A stretch of DNA of 64,000 bases from CAZLQF01 sp964561545 (GCA_964561545.1 CAZLQF010000004.1:1-64000); one strand, 5' to 3'; positions 25,747-35,938 are shown, numbered from the stretch's first letter. The notes: generated by a model not told the origin, from the letters alone. Made by a program: numbers and translations.

Positions 25747-27556
25747 ATTATTAAGCACTGGTTGGCTTTTGGTTCTTACCACTGCTGTGGTAGCTGGCAA
25801 TGACCAAAATCCTTGGTTAAGGGAAGATACCCAAGCTAATTTTTCGTTAAGGGACCGGATGGTTTATGGCGAAAAAGCCCAAATGGAGCGAAATGCCGAA
25901 GCGCTTGTTCTTCAAGAAGTGGCAGAGCTCCAAACCGCCTATTCTGACTTAAAGCACCTTCATACAGAAACCAGTATAATGGGCTGCCATATTACTTGGC
26001 AGCAATCCTACCAATCCCTACCAATTTACGGGAGCCAGGTTAAGCTCAACATTGGCAAAGATGACCATGTGTTGTCCTTGTTTCATAAAACCGTGAATAC
26101 GGCAAGCTGGGAAGTGGAAATCCCTAAAGGCAAAAATTGGGACAGTTTGTTAATGGCTCATCATCCGTTTAAGGGTCAACTCAAAACCCAACCCATCATT
26201 TATTACAATGGGGTAAAACCAGCATACGCTATTAAGGCCATTAAGCGTAACTTCAAACAGGATGTCAATAAAGCGGTGATCTACAATGCGGATATGGAAA
26301 AGCTTCACGAAAAAGAATTGAAATTAAGTTATAGCTTGGCAGATACCACCGTTAGTGGCTACGTATTCTTACCCGACCCTTTAACAACAGCTAAGGAATC
26401 CTATGAATCGCCTTATGTGGACAACAATGATGAGGACCATCCTGCCCTGAACAATGAAAGGCAACAAGTTGATTTTAAAGTCAATGATCCTGTAAATGAT
26501 ACATTTTACCTGGAAGGACCTTACGCCAAAATAGTTGATAATTCTGACCCTTCAACGGATACAACCATTTCAGTAGATGGTGCATTTTATTTTACCCGGT
26601 CACAATCCGGGTTTGAAGATGTTAACATTTACTATCATATCAACAATTTCCGCAATTATATAGCTTCTTTGGGATTTGATGATTTAATGAACTACAGCAT
26701 CCCGGTAGATGGGCATGCACTCAGTGGCCAGGATCAATCGCAATTTAGTTTTAGAGGCAATGGCAAGGGCAATATCAAATTTGGGGAAGGCGGTATTGAT
26801 GATGGTGAGGATGCTGATATTGTAGTTCATGAATATACACACGGTATATCCTACAATGCTGCGCCAGGATCGCATGAAGGAGACGTGGAAGCTGAAACCA
26901 TTGAGGAAGGCCTTTGTGATTACTTAGCTTGTTCTTATTCAAAAAATTTAAGTGAATACAACTGGGAAAAACTCTTTAACTGGGATGGTAATGAAACCTG
27001 GAACGGTAGGAATTGCGTAACTGAAAAGCAATATCCCCAAAATTTTGGCACAGCCAATAAATACACCCACGCGGATCTCTGGACCGGAACTTTTATGAAC
27101 ATTCGCAAAGCCATTGGTCGCGAAACAACGGATCAACTCATGCTTTCAGCCCTGATGTCCTTTTCAAGAAACATGAGCATGCGGCAAGCAGCAAAGCTTT
27201 TTATGCAGGCAGATACTGTCATTAACAATAAGGCCAATTCTTCGGATATTCAAAGGAAATTAGGCAGGCAAGGATTGATCGAGGATTGGAATTCCTCTAT
27301 TGGGGATGGGCATGCTTTACAGGCCTTGAAAATTAATAAAATGGTGGGTAAGCAAGAGGTTACTTTGAAATTCAGTAGAAAGGTTCAACGATTGAATTAC
27401 CGCATTTTAACCATCAACGGCAAAACAATGAAGCAAGGAAATTTTACCAATGTGGATCAAATAAGCTTGCCCATACAAAACTTCGCTAAGGGCCTTTATA
27501 TGATCTCAATGAGTAATGAGCATGGAAGCCGTTTTGTTAAATTTGCTAAACGGTAA
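25715..27556 (+). CDS. Secreted M4/M36-type zinc metallopeptidase with a degenerate T9SS-like C-terminus
   Basis: A 613-residue protein. Signal peptide MLSLRKISTLKLLSTGWLLV... ends at VVAGN. An FTP/PepSY-like propeptide occupies about 45-200. The catalytic part has HEYTHG at residues 372-377 and EEGLCDYLA with the third zinc ligand Glu at 397 or 398, about 22 residues later, which is gluzincin spacing. The C-terminal ~70 residues (LNYRILTINGKTMKQGNF to RFVKFAKR) resemble the last half of a T9SS type A sorting domain but lack the usual YPNP start. Probable secreted protease. The ATG lies within the end of yigZ (32-bp overlap), so translation may be coupled. Confidence 0.85.
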   Translation: MLSLRKISTLKLLSTGWLLVLTTAVVAGNDQNPWLREDTQANFSLRDRMVYGEKAQMERNAEALVLQEVAELQTAYSDLKHLHTETSIMGCHITWQQSYQSLPIYGSQVKLNIGKDDHVLSLFHKTVNTASWEVEIPKGKNWDSLLMAHHPFKGQLKTQPIIYYNGVKPAYAIKAIKRNFKQDVNKAVIYNADMEKLHEKELKLSYSLADTTVSGYVFLPDPLTTAKESYESPYVDNNDEDHPALNNERQQVDFKVNDPVNDTFYLEGPYAKIVDNSDPSTDTTISVDGAFYFTRSQSGFEDVNIYYHINNFRNYIASLGFDDLMNYSIPVDGHALSGQDQSQFSFRGNGKGNIKFGEGGIDDGEDADIVVHEYTHGISYNAAPGSHEGDVEAETIEEGLCDYLACSYSKNLSEYNWEKLFNWDGNETWNGRNCVTEKQYPQNFGTANKYTHADLWTGTFMNIRKAIGRETTDQLMLSALMSFSRNMSMRQAAKLFMQADTVINNKANSSDIQRKLGRQGLIEDWNSSIGDGHALQALKINKMVGKQEVTLKFSRKVQRLNYRILTINGKTMKQGNFTNVDQISLPIQNFAKGLYMISMSNEHGSRFVKFAKR

Positions 27557-27983
27557 TTCAGGCCTCTTAAGGTTTTTAAAGAATTTGAGGAAAAATCATA
27601 ACGCTTGATATTTGTTGTTTGAAGATGCAATGGTTCATGTTCCTTTGATAAGGCCATTGTTGATCTTTAGTGGTAACCAATATCCATTAAAATATGGTAG
27701 TCATTAAGTGAATGGTGAGGATTCAACCACAAAGTTACGCTAAGGCTAAAATAAATTCAAAAAGGATGTTTGATCAATAGGTAGCTTCAAGTTGTAGGGA
27801 ATTTTTATTTACTTAATTGGATGATAATGATGGGATATTTATTTTTGGGTAGCCGCCCAAAAAGGATTTCCGAAGCAAGGAATGCTTATTAATGATTAAG
27901 CGCGAGCGGTTTAATTTTTACCAAGTCAAGTTTTTTGAAATTAGCCTACCTTTGCTGTTTTCAATGCCGGAATTAACTATATT
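27557..27983. other. 427-bp intergenic region with RluA-gene promoter
   Basis: No coding sequence, tRNA or inverted repeat was recognised apart from the -7 element at 27947-27954 near its right end. Confidence 0.45.
27947..27954 (+). promoter_or_regulatory. -7 element of the pseudouridine synthase gene
   Basis: TACCTTTG matches TAnnTTTG. Transcription should begin near 27961, just before an ATG at 27964 that opens a 7-codon frame and about 23 nt before the TTG taken as the gene start. Confidence 0.5.
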
Positions 27984-29036
27984 TTGACCGCCAAGCCAGA
28001 AAAAGTGCAGTATATCAAAAAGGAGGATGGTACAGGTTTAACGATCCAGGAATTTTACCGGATCCAAACAGGGGATTATGAGCCTGCAGTATCTGTTTCC
28101 GAATACATTGCCAAAAAACTTGCTCCCAAATACGAGCAAACCCCTCAAGATAACTATTCTATTCAATCACTGATGGTAGAGGGCCATTCGGCTGAATTCA
28201 GTGATACCATTAAAGCCAATGAAACGGTCAGTTTTACGATATTAAGAAATCCATTTGCCGATGAGTTGTTACCCGAACCCATCAGCCTGGATGTAATTTA
28301 TGAAGACGACCATATCATTGTCCTCAATAAACCCTCAGGTATGGTGGTGCATCCAGGTCATGATCACCATAGGGGAACCCTGGTTAATGCCTTGCTCCAT
28401 CATTTTCAGGAGCGGGAAGGGGCGATCGATAAAAGAATGATACCCGGAATTGTGCACCGGCTGGATAAGGATACCTCAGGGCTTACGGTAGTAGCCAAGC
28501 ATAAGGAGGCCGTTAGGGATCTGTATTATCAATTTGCCAGGAAAACCATTGACCGTTATTACACAGCTTTAGTGCTCGGCAATGTAAAGGAAGATGCCGG
28601 AACGATTAATGAACCTATTACTGCGCAAGAAGGATCAACAAAAATGAAAATAGCTACTTCATCTGAAGGCAAGCAAGCCATGACCCATTTCAGGGTTATA
28701 GCAAGATTGGGAATGGCTACATTGCTTAATTGCTGGCTCGAGACGGGCCGAACGCATCAAATTCGTTTGCATATGGCCTCCCATGGTTTTCCAGTATTCA
28801 ATGATCTTTTGTACGGCAGTAGTATTAGTGATTTTAATCAAGGGGTTGGATTTTCCGATCGCTTGAAAGCCAAACTTAACCATGTTTGTCCACGTCAAGC
28901 TTTGCATGCCGGTTCATTGGGATTGGTCCATCCCAAAGGTTGGCAGCAATTGTTTTTTGAAAAAGCAATGCCAAAGGATATGCAAAAAGTGGTTGAAATT
29001 TGCCAAAATATGAAATTAAATAGTAATAATCAGTAA
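27984..29036 (+). CDS. RluA-family (RluD-like) rRNA pseudouridine synthase
   Basis: A 350-residue protein. Residues about 30-85 are an N-terminal segment that may be a degenerate S4-like RNA-binding domain. The catalytic domain has DVIYEDDHIIVLNKPSGMVV, then IVHRLDKDTSGL with the catalytic Asp (about residue 162), and TGRTHQIRLHMASHGFPV. It isomerises specific uridines in rRNA or tRNA. The only upstream in-frame start is TTG 27984; a 7-codon ATG frame at 27964 ends TGA inside it (TTGA), so translation may be coupled, or a small indel may hide an ATG start. Target not predictable in detail. Confidence 0.85.
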   Translation: MTAKPEKVQYIKKEDGTGLTIQEFYRIQTGDYEPAVSVSEYIAKKLAPKYEQTPQDNYSIQSLMVEGHSAEFSDTIKANETVSFTILRNPFADELLPEPISLDVIYEDDHIIVLNKPSGMVVHPGHDHHRGTLVNALLHHFQEREGAIDKRMIPGIVHRLDKDTSGLTVVAKHKEAVRDLYYQFARKTIDRYYTALVLGNVKEDAGTINEPITAQEGSTKMKIATSSEGKQAMTHFRVIARLGMATLLNCWLETGRTHQIRLHMASHGFPVFNDLLYGSSISDFNQGVGFSDRLKAKLNHVCPRQALHAGSLGLVHPKGWQQLFFEKAMPKDMQKVVEICQNMKLNSNNQ

Positions 29037-29194
29037 ATAAAAATAAGAGGTTTAAGCTTTGTAGATACATTAATGTTACGAAGTAATATTTGAACGACAG
29101 TTATACTTGAATGTAGTATTAATGCAACAAATATTTCACATTCACCGTTAATTCCCTTATTTTTGAAAAGTTACCAATTTTAAATAGCTCAATC

Positions 29195-31885
29195 ATGAAA
29201 AAGTTTTTGTTAATCCTTGGTTCCATCATAGGTATTTTGGTTCTTGCCATGATCCTTTTACCCTTCATTTATAAGGACACCATTGTAAGCAAGGTCAAAA
29301 CCGAGGCCAATAAAAACCTTGAAGCCAAGGTTGATTTCGACAATGACTTAGGGCTTTCCTTATTCAAAAATTTTCCCCATTTCACCCTTACGATGCGGGA
29401 TATAGAAGTAGTTAATAAAGCACCATTTGAGGGAGATACATTGACTTCCATTCAGAGATTTCAAGCCACCATTGATGTCATGAGTGTCATAAGCGGTGAT
29501 CAAATACAGATAAATGGAATTTACTTGAACCAACCGAGGGTTCATGTACACGTTTTAGAAGATGGCCGCGCTAACTGGAACATCATGAAAAGCAGTGATG
29601 AAGCAGAAGCAGAAGAATCAGCTAAGCAAGATCAAGGAGCATCCAATTACAAAATGGGATTAAAACAGTATTCGATTCAAAATGGGCAATTAGTCTACAA
29701 TGATGAATCGGTTGGTATGAAAGCGAAATTAAATGGATTTAAGCATGAGGGGTCAGGGGATTTTACGATGGATCAGTTCAACCTTGAAACCAATACCAAG
29801 GTGAATAAGCTAAGCTTTATTTATAATGGAATTGCCTACATGGATCGCGTGAACACAGAATTGGAGGCCACACTTGATATGGACATGCAAGCCATGAAGT
29901 TTACATTTAAAGAGAATGATTTAAGGTTGAACAACTTGCTATTGGGATTTGATGGCTTTGTGGCCATGCCATCGGACGATGTAAAAATGGATGTTACCTT
30001 TAATGCAAAGAAAACAAGTTTCAAAACTCTAATGTCATTGGTTCCCAATCTTTATACCGAATCATTTGACAAGGTCGAGACTTCTGGCAAAATGGCTTTT
30101 AACGGCTGGGTTCAAGGGGTTTACAATGAGGATAGTCTTCCGGGTTATAATGTCAATGTAAAAGTCAATAACGGCATGTTTCAATACCCGGAGCTACCAA
30201 TGGCTGTTAATAATTTGAACATGAACCTGGCAGTTAATTGTGACGATGGGGTGGTAGATCACACGGTTATTAACATGAAAAAACTGCATTGGGAACTTGG
30301 TGAAGAGCCATTTGATGCCAGGTTATTGGTAAAAACGCCCATTTCCGACCCTTTTATCGATGCCAAATTAAATGGGCGGGTGGATTTAGGAGCTGTTCAA
30401 AAAACCCTTCCTGTAGGAAAGAATACCCAGTTGGCCGGCTTAATTAAATCTGATTTACGGTTGAAAGGTAATAAGTCCAGCCTTGAACAAGAGCAATATG
30501 ACCAATTCACCGCTGATGGCTCTATAGAGGCATCAGAAGTTACCTACAATTCTCCTGATATGCCCCAAAGGATTGATGTAGGCCAGGCCAATCTTAAATT
30601 TACACCTCAAAAAGTTCAACTGCCCAAATTTTCCATGGAAATTGGCCGAAGTAATTTGCATGCCAATGGTCGGCTGAATCATGTGATTGGTTATATAATG
30701 CAAGGCGATAAGCTTGAAGGCCAACTATCTCTGAATAGCAGCTACTTGAATATAAATAGCTTGTTGGCATCTGAAGAAGAAGGAGCGAGTACTGAAACAA
30801 ACGAAACAGGTACTGACGCCTCAGAAGAAAAGCTTCAAGCTGTTGAAATACCTGCCAATATTGATTTTGTAATGGATGCTCAAATGGAAAGGGTGATCTA
30901 TGATAACATGGACATGGCCAACATGGTGGGCAAGGTTGTGGTCCGCAATAAAGCTGTTCAGCTAAAGGACCTCCGCATGCAGGTTTTCGATGGCAGGCTC
31001 ATGGCCAATGGTGCTTATGATACCAAAGATCCTCATGAGCCACAATCAGATTTTGACTTGAAAATTACTGGTTTTGATATCAACAAAACCTATAACACTT
31101 TTGAATCGGTTCAAAAATATGCCCCTGCTGCCAAATATGTAGAAGGAGATTTTGATGCCGACATGGTACTTAGTACCCCTTTAGACCAACACATGAATCC
31201 CATCTACGACAGCCTTTACAGTAAAGGCAAGCTTGATATTGACAGAGCGGTTTTGGAGGGTTATCCTTTGTTGGAAAAAATTGCTTCAACCGTTAAGGAT
31301 GATCAATACAGCCGCGTGGTGATGACCGATATTCATCCTTCTTACATCATTGAGGATGGACGTTTCAGGCTTAGAGAACCCTTGGAATTTAGTGTCGGTA
31401 AATCCAATGCAGTAGTGACCGGCTCAAGTGGCCTTGACCAAACCCTGGACTACTTGATGAAAGTGGATATGCCAGCGGGTAAGCTTCAATCAACAGCAAG
31501 CAATCTTGTGAATCAAATAGGTGGTGGCCAGGTAGATGTGCCCCAAGCAGACCGAATTGTGGTTGATCTGAACATAACAGGTACCCATAGCAATCCAAAG
31601 ATAAAACCTGCTTTTGGTGGTACTAAACAAGGGGAAGGCAGTGGTAAAAGTATAGAGCAACAAGCCAAGGACCAGATTGAAAATAAGAAAGATGAACTAA
31701 AGCAAAAGGCTAAGAAGGAAGCGGAAAAACGGAAAAAGCAACTTAAAGAGAAAAAGGAAAAGGCAAAAGAGAAAGCCAAGGATAAAAAGAAGGAAAAGGA
31801 AAAAGAGGTAAAAGAAAAGTTGGAAGAGGAGAAAGAAAAGAAAAAGGAAGAGGCAGAGGATAAAGTGAAAGACATATTTAAATAA
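29195..31885 (+). CDS. AsmA-family protein with long charged C-terminal tail
   Basis: An 896-residue protein. One N-terminal membrane anchor (FLLILGSIIGILVLAMILLPF) is followed by the AsmA N-domain (LEAKVDFDNDLGLSLFKNFP, and NWNIMKSSD near residue 130). Long stretches of amphipathic beta strands follow, as in AsmA/TamB-type lipid-bridge proteins. The C-terminal AsmA-like region (about 620-800) includes FDLKITGFDINKTYNTFESV. The last ~75 residues are almost only Lys and Glu (for example KEKAKEKAKDKKKEKEKEV), probably one long charged helix or coiled coil. It should act in the periplasm on envelope lipids; the role is by family only. It stands 74 bp before the TonB-dependent receptor in the same direction. 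Confidence 0.85.
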   Translation: MKKFLLILGSIIGILVLAMILLPFIYKDTIVSKVKTEANKNLEAKVDFDNDLGLSLFKNFPHFTLTMRDIEVVNKAPFEGDTLTSIQRFQATIDVMSVISGDQIQINGIYLNQPRVHVHVLEDGRANWNIMKSSDEAEAEESAKQDQGASNYKMGLKQYSIQNGQLVYNDESVGMKAKLNGFKHEGSGDFTMDQFNLETNTKVNKLSFIYNGIAYMDRVNTELEATLDMDMQAMKFTFKENDLRLNNLLLGFDGFVAMPSDDVKMDVTFNAKKTSFKTLMSLVPNLYTESFDKVETSGKMAFNGWVQGVYNEDSLPGYNVNVKVNNGMFQYPELPMAVNNLNMNLAVNCDDGVVDHTVINMKKLHWELGEEPFDARLLVKTPISDPFIDAKLNGRVDLGAVQKTLPVGKNTQLAGLIKSDLRLKGNKSSLEQEQYDQFTADGSIEASEVTYNSPDMPQRIDVGQANLKFTPQKVQLPKFSMEIGRSNLHANGRLNHVIGYIMQGDKLEGQLSLNSSYLNINSLLASEEEGASTETNETGTDASEEKLQAVEIPANIDFVMDAQMERVIYDNMDMANMVGKVVVRNKAVQLKDLRMQVFDGRLMANGAYDTKDPHEPQSDFDLKITGFDINKTYNTFESVQKYAPAAKYVEGDFDADMVLSTPLDQHMNPIYDSLYSKGKLDIDRAVLEGYPLLEKIASTVKDDQYSRVVMTDIHPSYIIEDGRFRLREPLEFSVGKSNAVVTGSSGLDQTLDYLMKVDMPAGKLQSTASNLVNQIGGGQVDVPQADRIVVDLNITGTHSNPKIKPAFGGTKQGEGSGKSIEQQAKDQIENKKDELKQKAKKEAEKRKKQLKEKKEKAKEKAKDKKKEKEKEVKEKLEEEKEKKKEEAEDKVKDIFK

Positions 31886-31959
31886 AATTTTGCAAACCCA
31901 ATGACATTGTCTACTCATCAATACCTTTTACCTTTCCGCATTAAAATTAATGAAGGTCG

Positions 31960-34266
31960 ATGCGTTCTTGCTTAATTCTTCTGATTATTGGGGGCAGTCT
32001 ATTATTCAATACCAATCTTTTTGGCCAGGAAACTGGTGAAATTCGGGGTTTTGTATACGACAAAGCTACCGGTGAACCCATTATATTTAACAATGTAAAG
32101 ATTGTGGGTACTGATAAAGGCGCGAGTACAAATGCAGATGGCTTTTTTAGCATCTCGCCTTTACCAGCCGATACCTTTACCTTACGATCTACTTATTTGG
32201 GTTATGACACAGCCTACCAAACGGTAAGCATTGGTAAAGGCGAAATTAGAACAATCGAATTGTACCTTAAAGAGCGGGGGATCAATGTAAATGAGGTTGA
32301 AGTGACAGCGGAGAAGGCAACCAGGCAAAAAAATGTCAAAGTAAGTAAGATCAATGTAACCCCGGAAAAAGTGTCCAAGGTACCTTCTATTGGAGCTCCC
32401 GATTTTGCCCAATACCTTAGGATCATGCCAGGCGTGGTTTCAACAGGAGATCAAGGCGGGCAGATCTACATTCGCGGAGGTACTCCCATTCAAAACAAAG
32501 TCCTCATGGACGGGATGACGATTTACAATCCCTTTCATTCCATTGGCTTGTTTTCTGTTTTTGACATGGACATTGTTCGCAGCATTGATGTATATTCAGG
32601 AGGTTTTGATGCCACTTATGGCAACCGCATCTCAGCCATTATGGATATTAAAACCAAAGACGGCAATCGAAAAAGGACGGGCGGTAAAATATCCATGAGC
32701 CCTTTTACCTCAAAATTGATGGTAGAAGGTCCAATCAAAAAATGGGAACCGGGAGAGGGAAGCTCTTCCTTTTTATTTAATTCCAGGATCTCTTACCTGG
32801 ATCAATCATCCGAAGTTTTCTACCAATACGCTGATAGCAACGGCATTCCCTATAATTTCCAGGACTTTTACGGTAAAGTATCTTTTAACAGCCCGGGTGG
32901 CAGTAGTGTTGACTTTTTTGGCTTTAGCTTCCATGACCAGGTTGATTACAGAGAGGTAACTACGTACGAATGGGATGCCAATGGAGGCGGCATGCAATTC
33001 ATGTTACTGCCCTCCCAATCGTCAACAACAATAGAAGGAAATTTTGCTTATTCCGATTATCACATTGAGCAGCAACAAGGCGATGAATTGCCACGCTTCA
33101 GTGAGATCAGAGGTTTTGAAGCAGGAATGGATTTTAGTTATTATCCCGAGGATGATGAAGTGAAATATGGTTTTGACATTACAGGCTTTAAAACCGAATT
33201 CCAGTTTTACAACTCTGTTGGCAGGCGGCTTAATCAAACACAATTTACCACTGAGATCGCAGGCTATGTGAAGTACAAAAAAATATTAGGACCCGTGGTG
33301 TTGGATCCCAGCGTTCGCTTACAATATTACGGGTCTTTACAGGAATTATCCCCTGAACCTCGGTTAGGCGCTAAAATTAACATTACCAACGACTTCAGGG
33401 TAAAATCTTCAGTTGGTTATTATACCCAAAACTTGCTAAGTGCCAAATCTGAAAGGGATGTGGTTAATTTATTCTATGGCTTCCTCTCTGCTCCAAATGA
33501 TCTACAGGATAAGTTTCAAGGTGATGAGGTTAATTCCCATTTGCAACAAGCAACACACGCTATAGGTGGTATAGAGGCAGATATTACGCCTCACATGTTA
33601 CTTGAAGCAGAGACCTACGTTAAACGTTTTAATCAATTGATCGATGTCAATCGCAACAAGATCTTTGACGACAATCGCCAATATCAGGACAAACCAGCCT
33701 ATTTGCGGGAAGATTACATCGTGGAAGAAGGCGTTGCTTACGGAGCTGACCTCAAATACACTTATGATAAAAGTCCGTATTACTTTTGGCTGACTTATAG
33801 TTTGGGATTTGTTGACCGTAATGATGGCCGCATTGAATACGATCCGCACTGGGATCGAAGGCATAGCCTCAACTTAGTGGGCAATTACACGTTTGGAAAC
33901 AACAATACCTGGGAAGTCTCACTTCGTTGGAACCTGGGATCAGGCTTTCCCTTTACACGCACGCAAGGATTTTATGAAAACCTCAAGTTCCTGGATCAAG
34001 GGGTAAATACCCAATACACCCGGGAAAATGGAGAATTAGGAATTATTTACGAGAAGATCAATGAAGGTCGAATGCCTTATTACCACCGATTGGATGCTTC
34101 CATTAAGAAAGAGATCCGTTTCGATAAGCACCAAATGTTAAAGTTCAACTTAAGCATCATCAACATGTACAATCGCAAAAATATCTTCTTCTTTGACCGT
34201 GTGCGTTACGAACGCATTGATCAATTGCCCATCTTACCCAGCTTGGTTATCAGTTATACATTTTAG
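31960..34266 (+). CDS. TonB-dependent receptor with carboxypeptidase-like regulatory domain
   Basis: A 768-residue outer membrane protein. Signal peptide MRSCLILLIIGGSLLFNTNL ends near FGQ. Residues about 26-110 are a CarboxypepD-reg-like beta domain (GEIRGFVYDKATGEPIIFNN). A plug domain spans about 125-230 (PDFAQYLRIMPGVVSTGDQG, IYIRGGTPIQNKVLMDGM), followed by a beta-barrel ending LPSLVISYTF with a terminal Phe. It imports a ligand using TonB energy. No SusD-like partner gene lies next to it, so a polysaccharide system is not indicated; the substrate is unknown. Confidence 0.92.
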   Translation: MRSCLILLIIGGSLLFNTNLFGQETGEIRGFVYDKATGEPIIFNNVKIVGTDKGASTNADGFFSISPLPADTFTLRSTYLGYDTAYQTVSIGKGEIRTIELYLKERGINVNEVEVTAEKATRQKNVKVSKINVTPEKVSKVPSIGAPDFAQYLRIMPGVVSTGDQGGQIYIRGGTPIQNKVLMDGMTIYNPFHSIGLFSVFDMDIVRSIDVYSGGFDATYGNRISAIMDIKTKDGNRKRTGGKISMSPFTSKLMVEGPIKKWEPGEGSSSFLFNSRISYLDQSSEVFYQYADSNGIPYNFQDFYGKVSFNSPGGSSVDFFGFSFHDQVDYREVTTYEWDANGGGMQFMLLPSQSSTTIEGNFAYSDYHIEQQQGDELPRFSEIRGFEAGMDFSYYPEDDEVKYGFDITGFKTEFQFYNSVGRRLNQTQFTTEIAGYVKYKKILGPVVLDPSVRLQYYGSLQELSPEPRLGAKINITNDFRVKSSVGYYTQNLLSAKSERDVVNLFYGFLSAPNDLQDKFQGDEVNSHLQQATHAIGGIEADITPHMLLEAETYVKRFNQLIDVNRNKIFDDNRQYQDKPAYLREDYIVEEGVAYGADLKYTYDKSPYYFWLTYSLGFVDRNDGRIEYDPHWDRRHSLNLVGNYTFGNNNTWEVSLRWNLGSGFPFTRTQGFYENLKFLDQGVNTQYTRENGELGIIYEKINEGRMPYYHRLDASIKKEIRFDKHQMLKFNLSIINMYNRKNIFFFDRVRYERIDQLPILPSLVISYTF

Positions 34267-34409
34267 CTTTTTTAATTTTGAACAATCTTAGCTTTAAACG
34301 GTAAATACGGTTTAAATCTGTAACAAGCCAATTATTGCTTTAAGGTAATGATCGATTGAAAACAAGCCATAACTTAGGTCTAAACTGTTAAAACTTTTCA
34401 AATAAAAAA

Positions 34410-35723
34410 TTGAATGCAATGAAATATGGATTACTCATGCTCCTGTTCTTTTTGGCTACCAAGGCTTTTAGCCAGTCTTATACTTCCTACTTAACAGGCG
34501 ATTCCGCTGATGTGAATGGCAATGCCTCCGGCGGCCTTTGCCTAATGGGCGGAGCCATTGAAAATGATTCGGCCATGAAATGGTTTTTAAGGCGCAGTGA
34601 TGGCGGGGACGTACTCGTATTAAGGGCAAGTGGTTCCGATGGCTACAACAACTACATGTTTGACAGCCTTGGCTTAACCCTGAATTCAGTAGAAACCATT
34701 GTCTTTAATGACGCCTCGGCTTCCAAAAATTCCTATGTGCTAAGCAGGATTCGGGAAGCAGAAGCTATTTGGTTGGCTGGTGGCAATCAGTTGGATTATG
34801 TGAATTATTGGCGGGGTACACCGGTGGATAGCCTTGTCAATGAAGGCATCCGTAACCGAGATCTTGTAATAGGAGGGACCAGTGCAGGTATGGCAGTTTT
34901 AGGAGGTTTTTATTTTTCAGCCGGTAATGGAACAGTCAGTTCGGGTAAAGCTTTAAACAATCCTTACCATCCGCGGGTCACCGTGGAACAAGAAGCCTTT
35001 TTCGAAGTGCCTTATATGGGTGGTGTGATCACGGATACTCATTACGACAATCCAGACCGAAAAGGGCGCCATGTTACTTTTATGGCTCGAATTTTTCAGG
35101 ATTGGGATTTGGCAGCCAAGGGCATTGCTTGCGATGAGTTTACCGCAGTATGTATCGACACCAATGGAATCGCCTCGATTTACGGCAATTACCCAGAATT
35201 CGATGACAATGCTTACTTCTTGCAACCCAATTGCGAGTTGGCTACCATGAAGCCTGAAAATTGCACAGCAGATGCTCCGCTCAATTGGAACCGCAACGCG
35301 CAAGCGCTTAAAGTTTACAAAGCGAAAGGTACACCGCAAGGTCAAAATACGTTTGACCTCAGTGATTGGGAAACTGGCAATGGCGGTACCTGGCAGCATT
35401 GGTATGTGGACCAGGGCACCTTGCAAGTTGAAGAAGGAACATCTATTGATTGTGACCAAAGTACCAGCATTACGGAAAAAGCCGATTTACCCAAAATAAA
35501 GGTTTTTCCAAATCCAGTGAAATGTGGAGGTTCAGTTCATATCCGCTCATCCATAGATAAGCCTTTGAACCTCGAATTGGTCAACCTTCAGGGCAAAACC
35601 GTGCAAAGGTTTAATGGCATGGAAAATCAAGTTGAGATTCATCCGAATCTTGAGGAAGGCATTTACTGGCTTCGCTTACAAACACCCAATAAAATGCTTA
35701 CACGCCAGTTGTTGGTTCGATGA
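34410..35723 (+). CDS. Secreted cyanophycinase-like (S51-type) peptidase with T9SS sorting domain
   Basis: A 437-residue protein. Signal peptide begins MKYGLLMLLFFLATKAFSQS (an ATG 9 bp earlier is also possible). The catalytic part shows GGLCLMGGAIEND, IWLAGGNQLDYVNYW and GGTSAGMAVLGG with nucleophile Ser158, the type 1 glutamine-amidotransferase-like serine hydrolase fold of cyanophycinase and dipeptidase E. GVITDTHYDNPDRKGRH supplies further family residues. The C-terminus, IKVFPNPVKCGGSVHIRSS to RQLLVR, is a T9SS type A sorting domain. Likely releases amino acids from cyanophycin-like or other isoaspartyl polymers outside the cell; substrate inferred from family only. Confidence 0.85.
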   Translation: MNAMKYGLLMLLFFLATKAFSQSYTSYLTGDSADVNGNASGGLCLMGGAIENDSAMKWFLRRSDGGDVLVLRASGSDGYNNYMFDSLGLTLNSVETIVFNDASASKNSYVLSRIREAEAIWLAGGNQLDYVNYWRGTPVDSLVNEGIRNRDLVIGGTSAGMAVLGGFYFSAGNGTVSSGKALNNPYHPRVTVEQEAFFEVPYMGGVITDTHYDNPDRKGRHVTFMARIFQDWDLAAKGIACDEFTAVCIDTNGIASIYGNYPEFDDNAYFLQPNCELATMKPENCTADAPLNWNRNAQALKVYKAKGTPQGQNTFDLSDWETGNGGTWQHWYVDQGTLQVEEGTSIDCDQSTSITEKADLPKIKVFPNPVKCGGSVHIRSSIDKPLNLELVNLQGKTVQRFNGMENQVEIHPNLEEGIYWLRLQTPNKMLTRQLLVR

Positions 35724-35876
35724 GCAATTGCCAGCAACATCGGCATGATTTGAGCGGTAAGGTATCGGGGATTCAGGCATTAGGTTTTAGGTGGTTGCTG
35801 ATTCATGTTGGTTCTAAGAGGCTGGTCCCTTTTTCCAGCGCTAAGGGTTGTCCATCAATAGCCTTAACCAATGCAT

Positions 35877-35910
35877 AAAAAAAGGGCGACCGTTGATCAA
35901 CAGCCGCCCA
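35877..35910 (-). terminator. Terminator of nrdJ
   Basis: On the minus strand GGGCG and CGCCC pair around the palindrome GTTGATCAAC, and a run of seven T follows. It lies about 30 bp after the nrdJ stop. The plus strand lacks a T-run, so it serves nrdJ only. Confidence 0.75.
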
Positions 35911-35938
35911 TTTATGAAAAGTTAAATTAAAATTTTAC

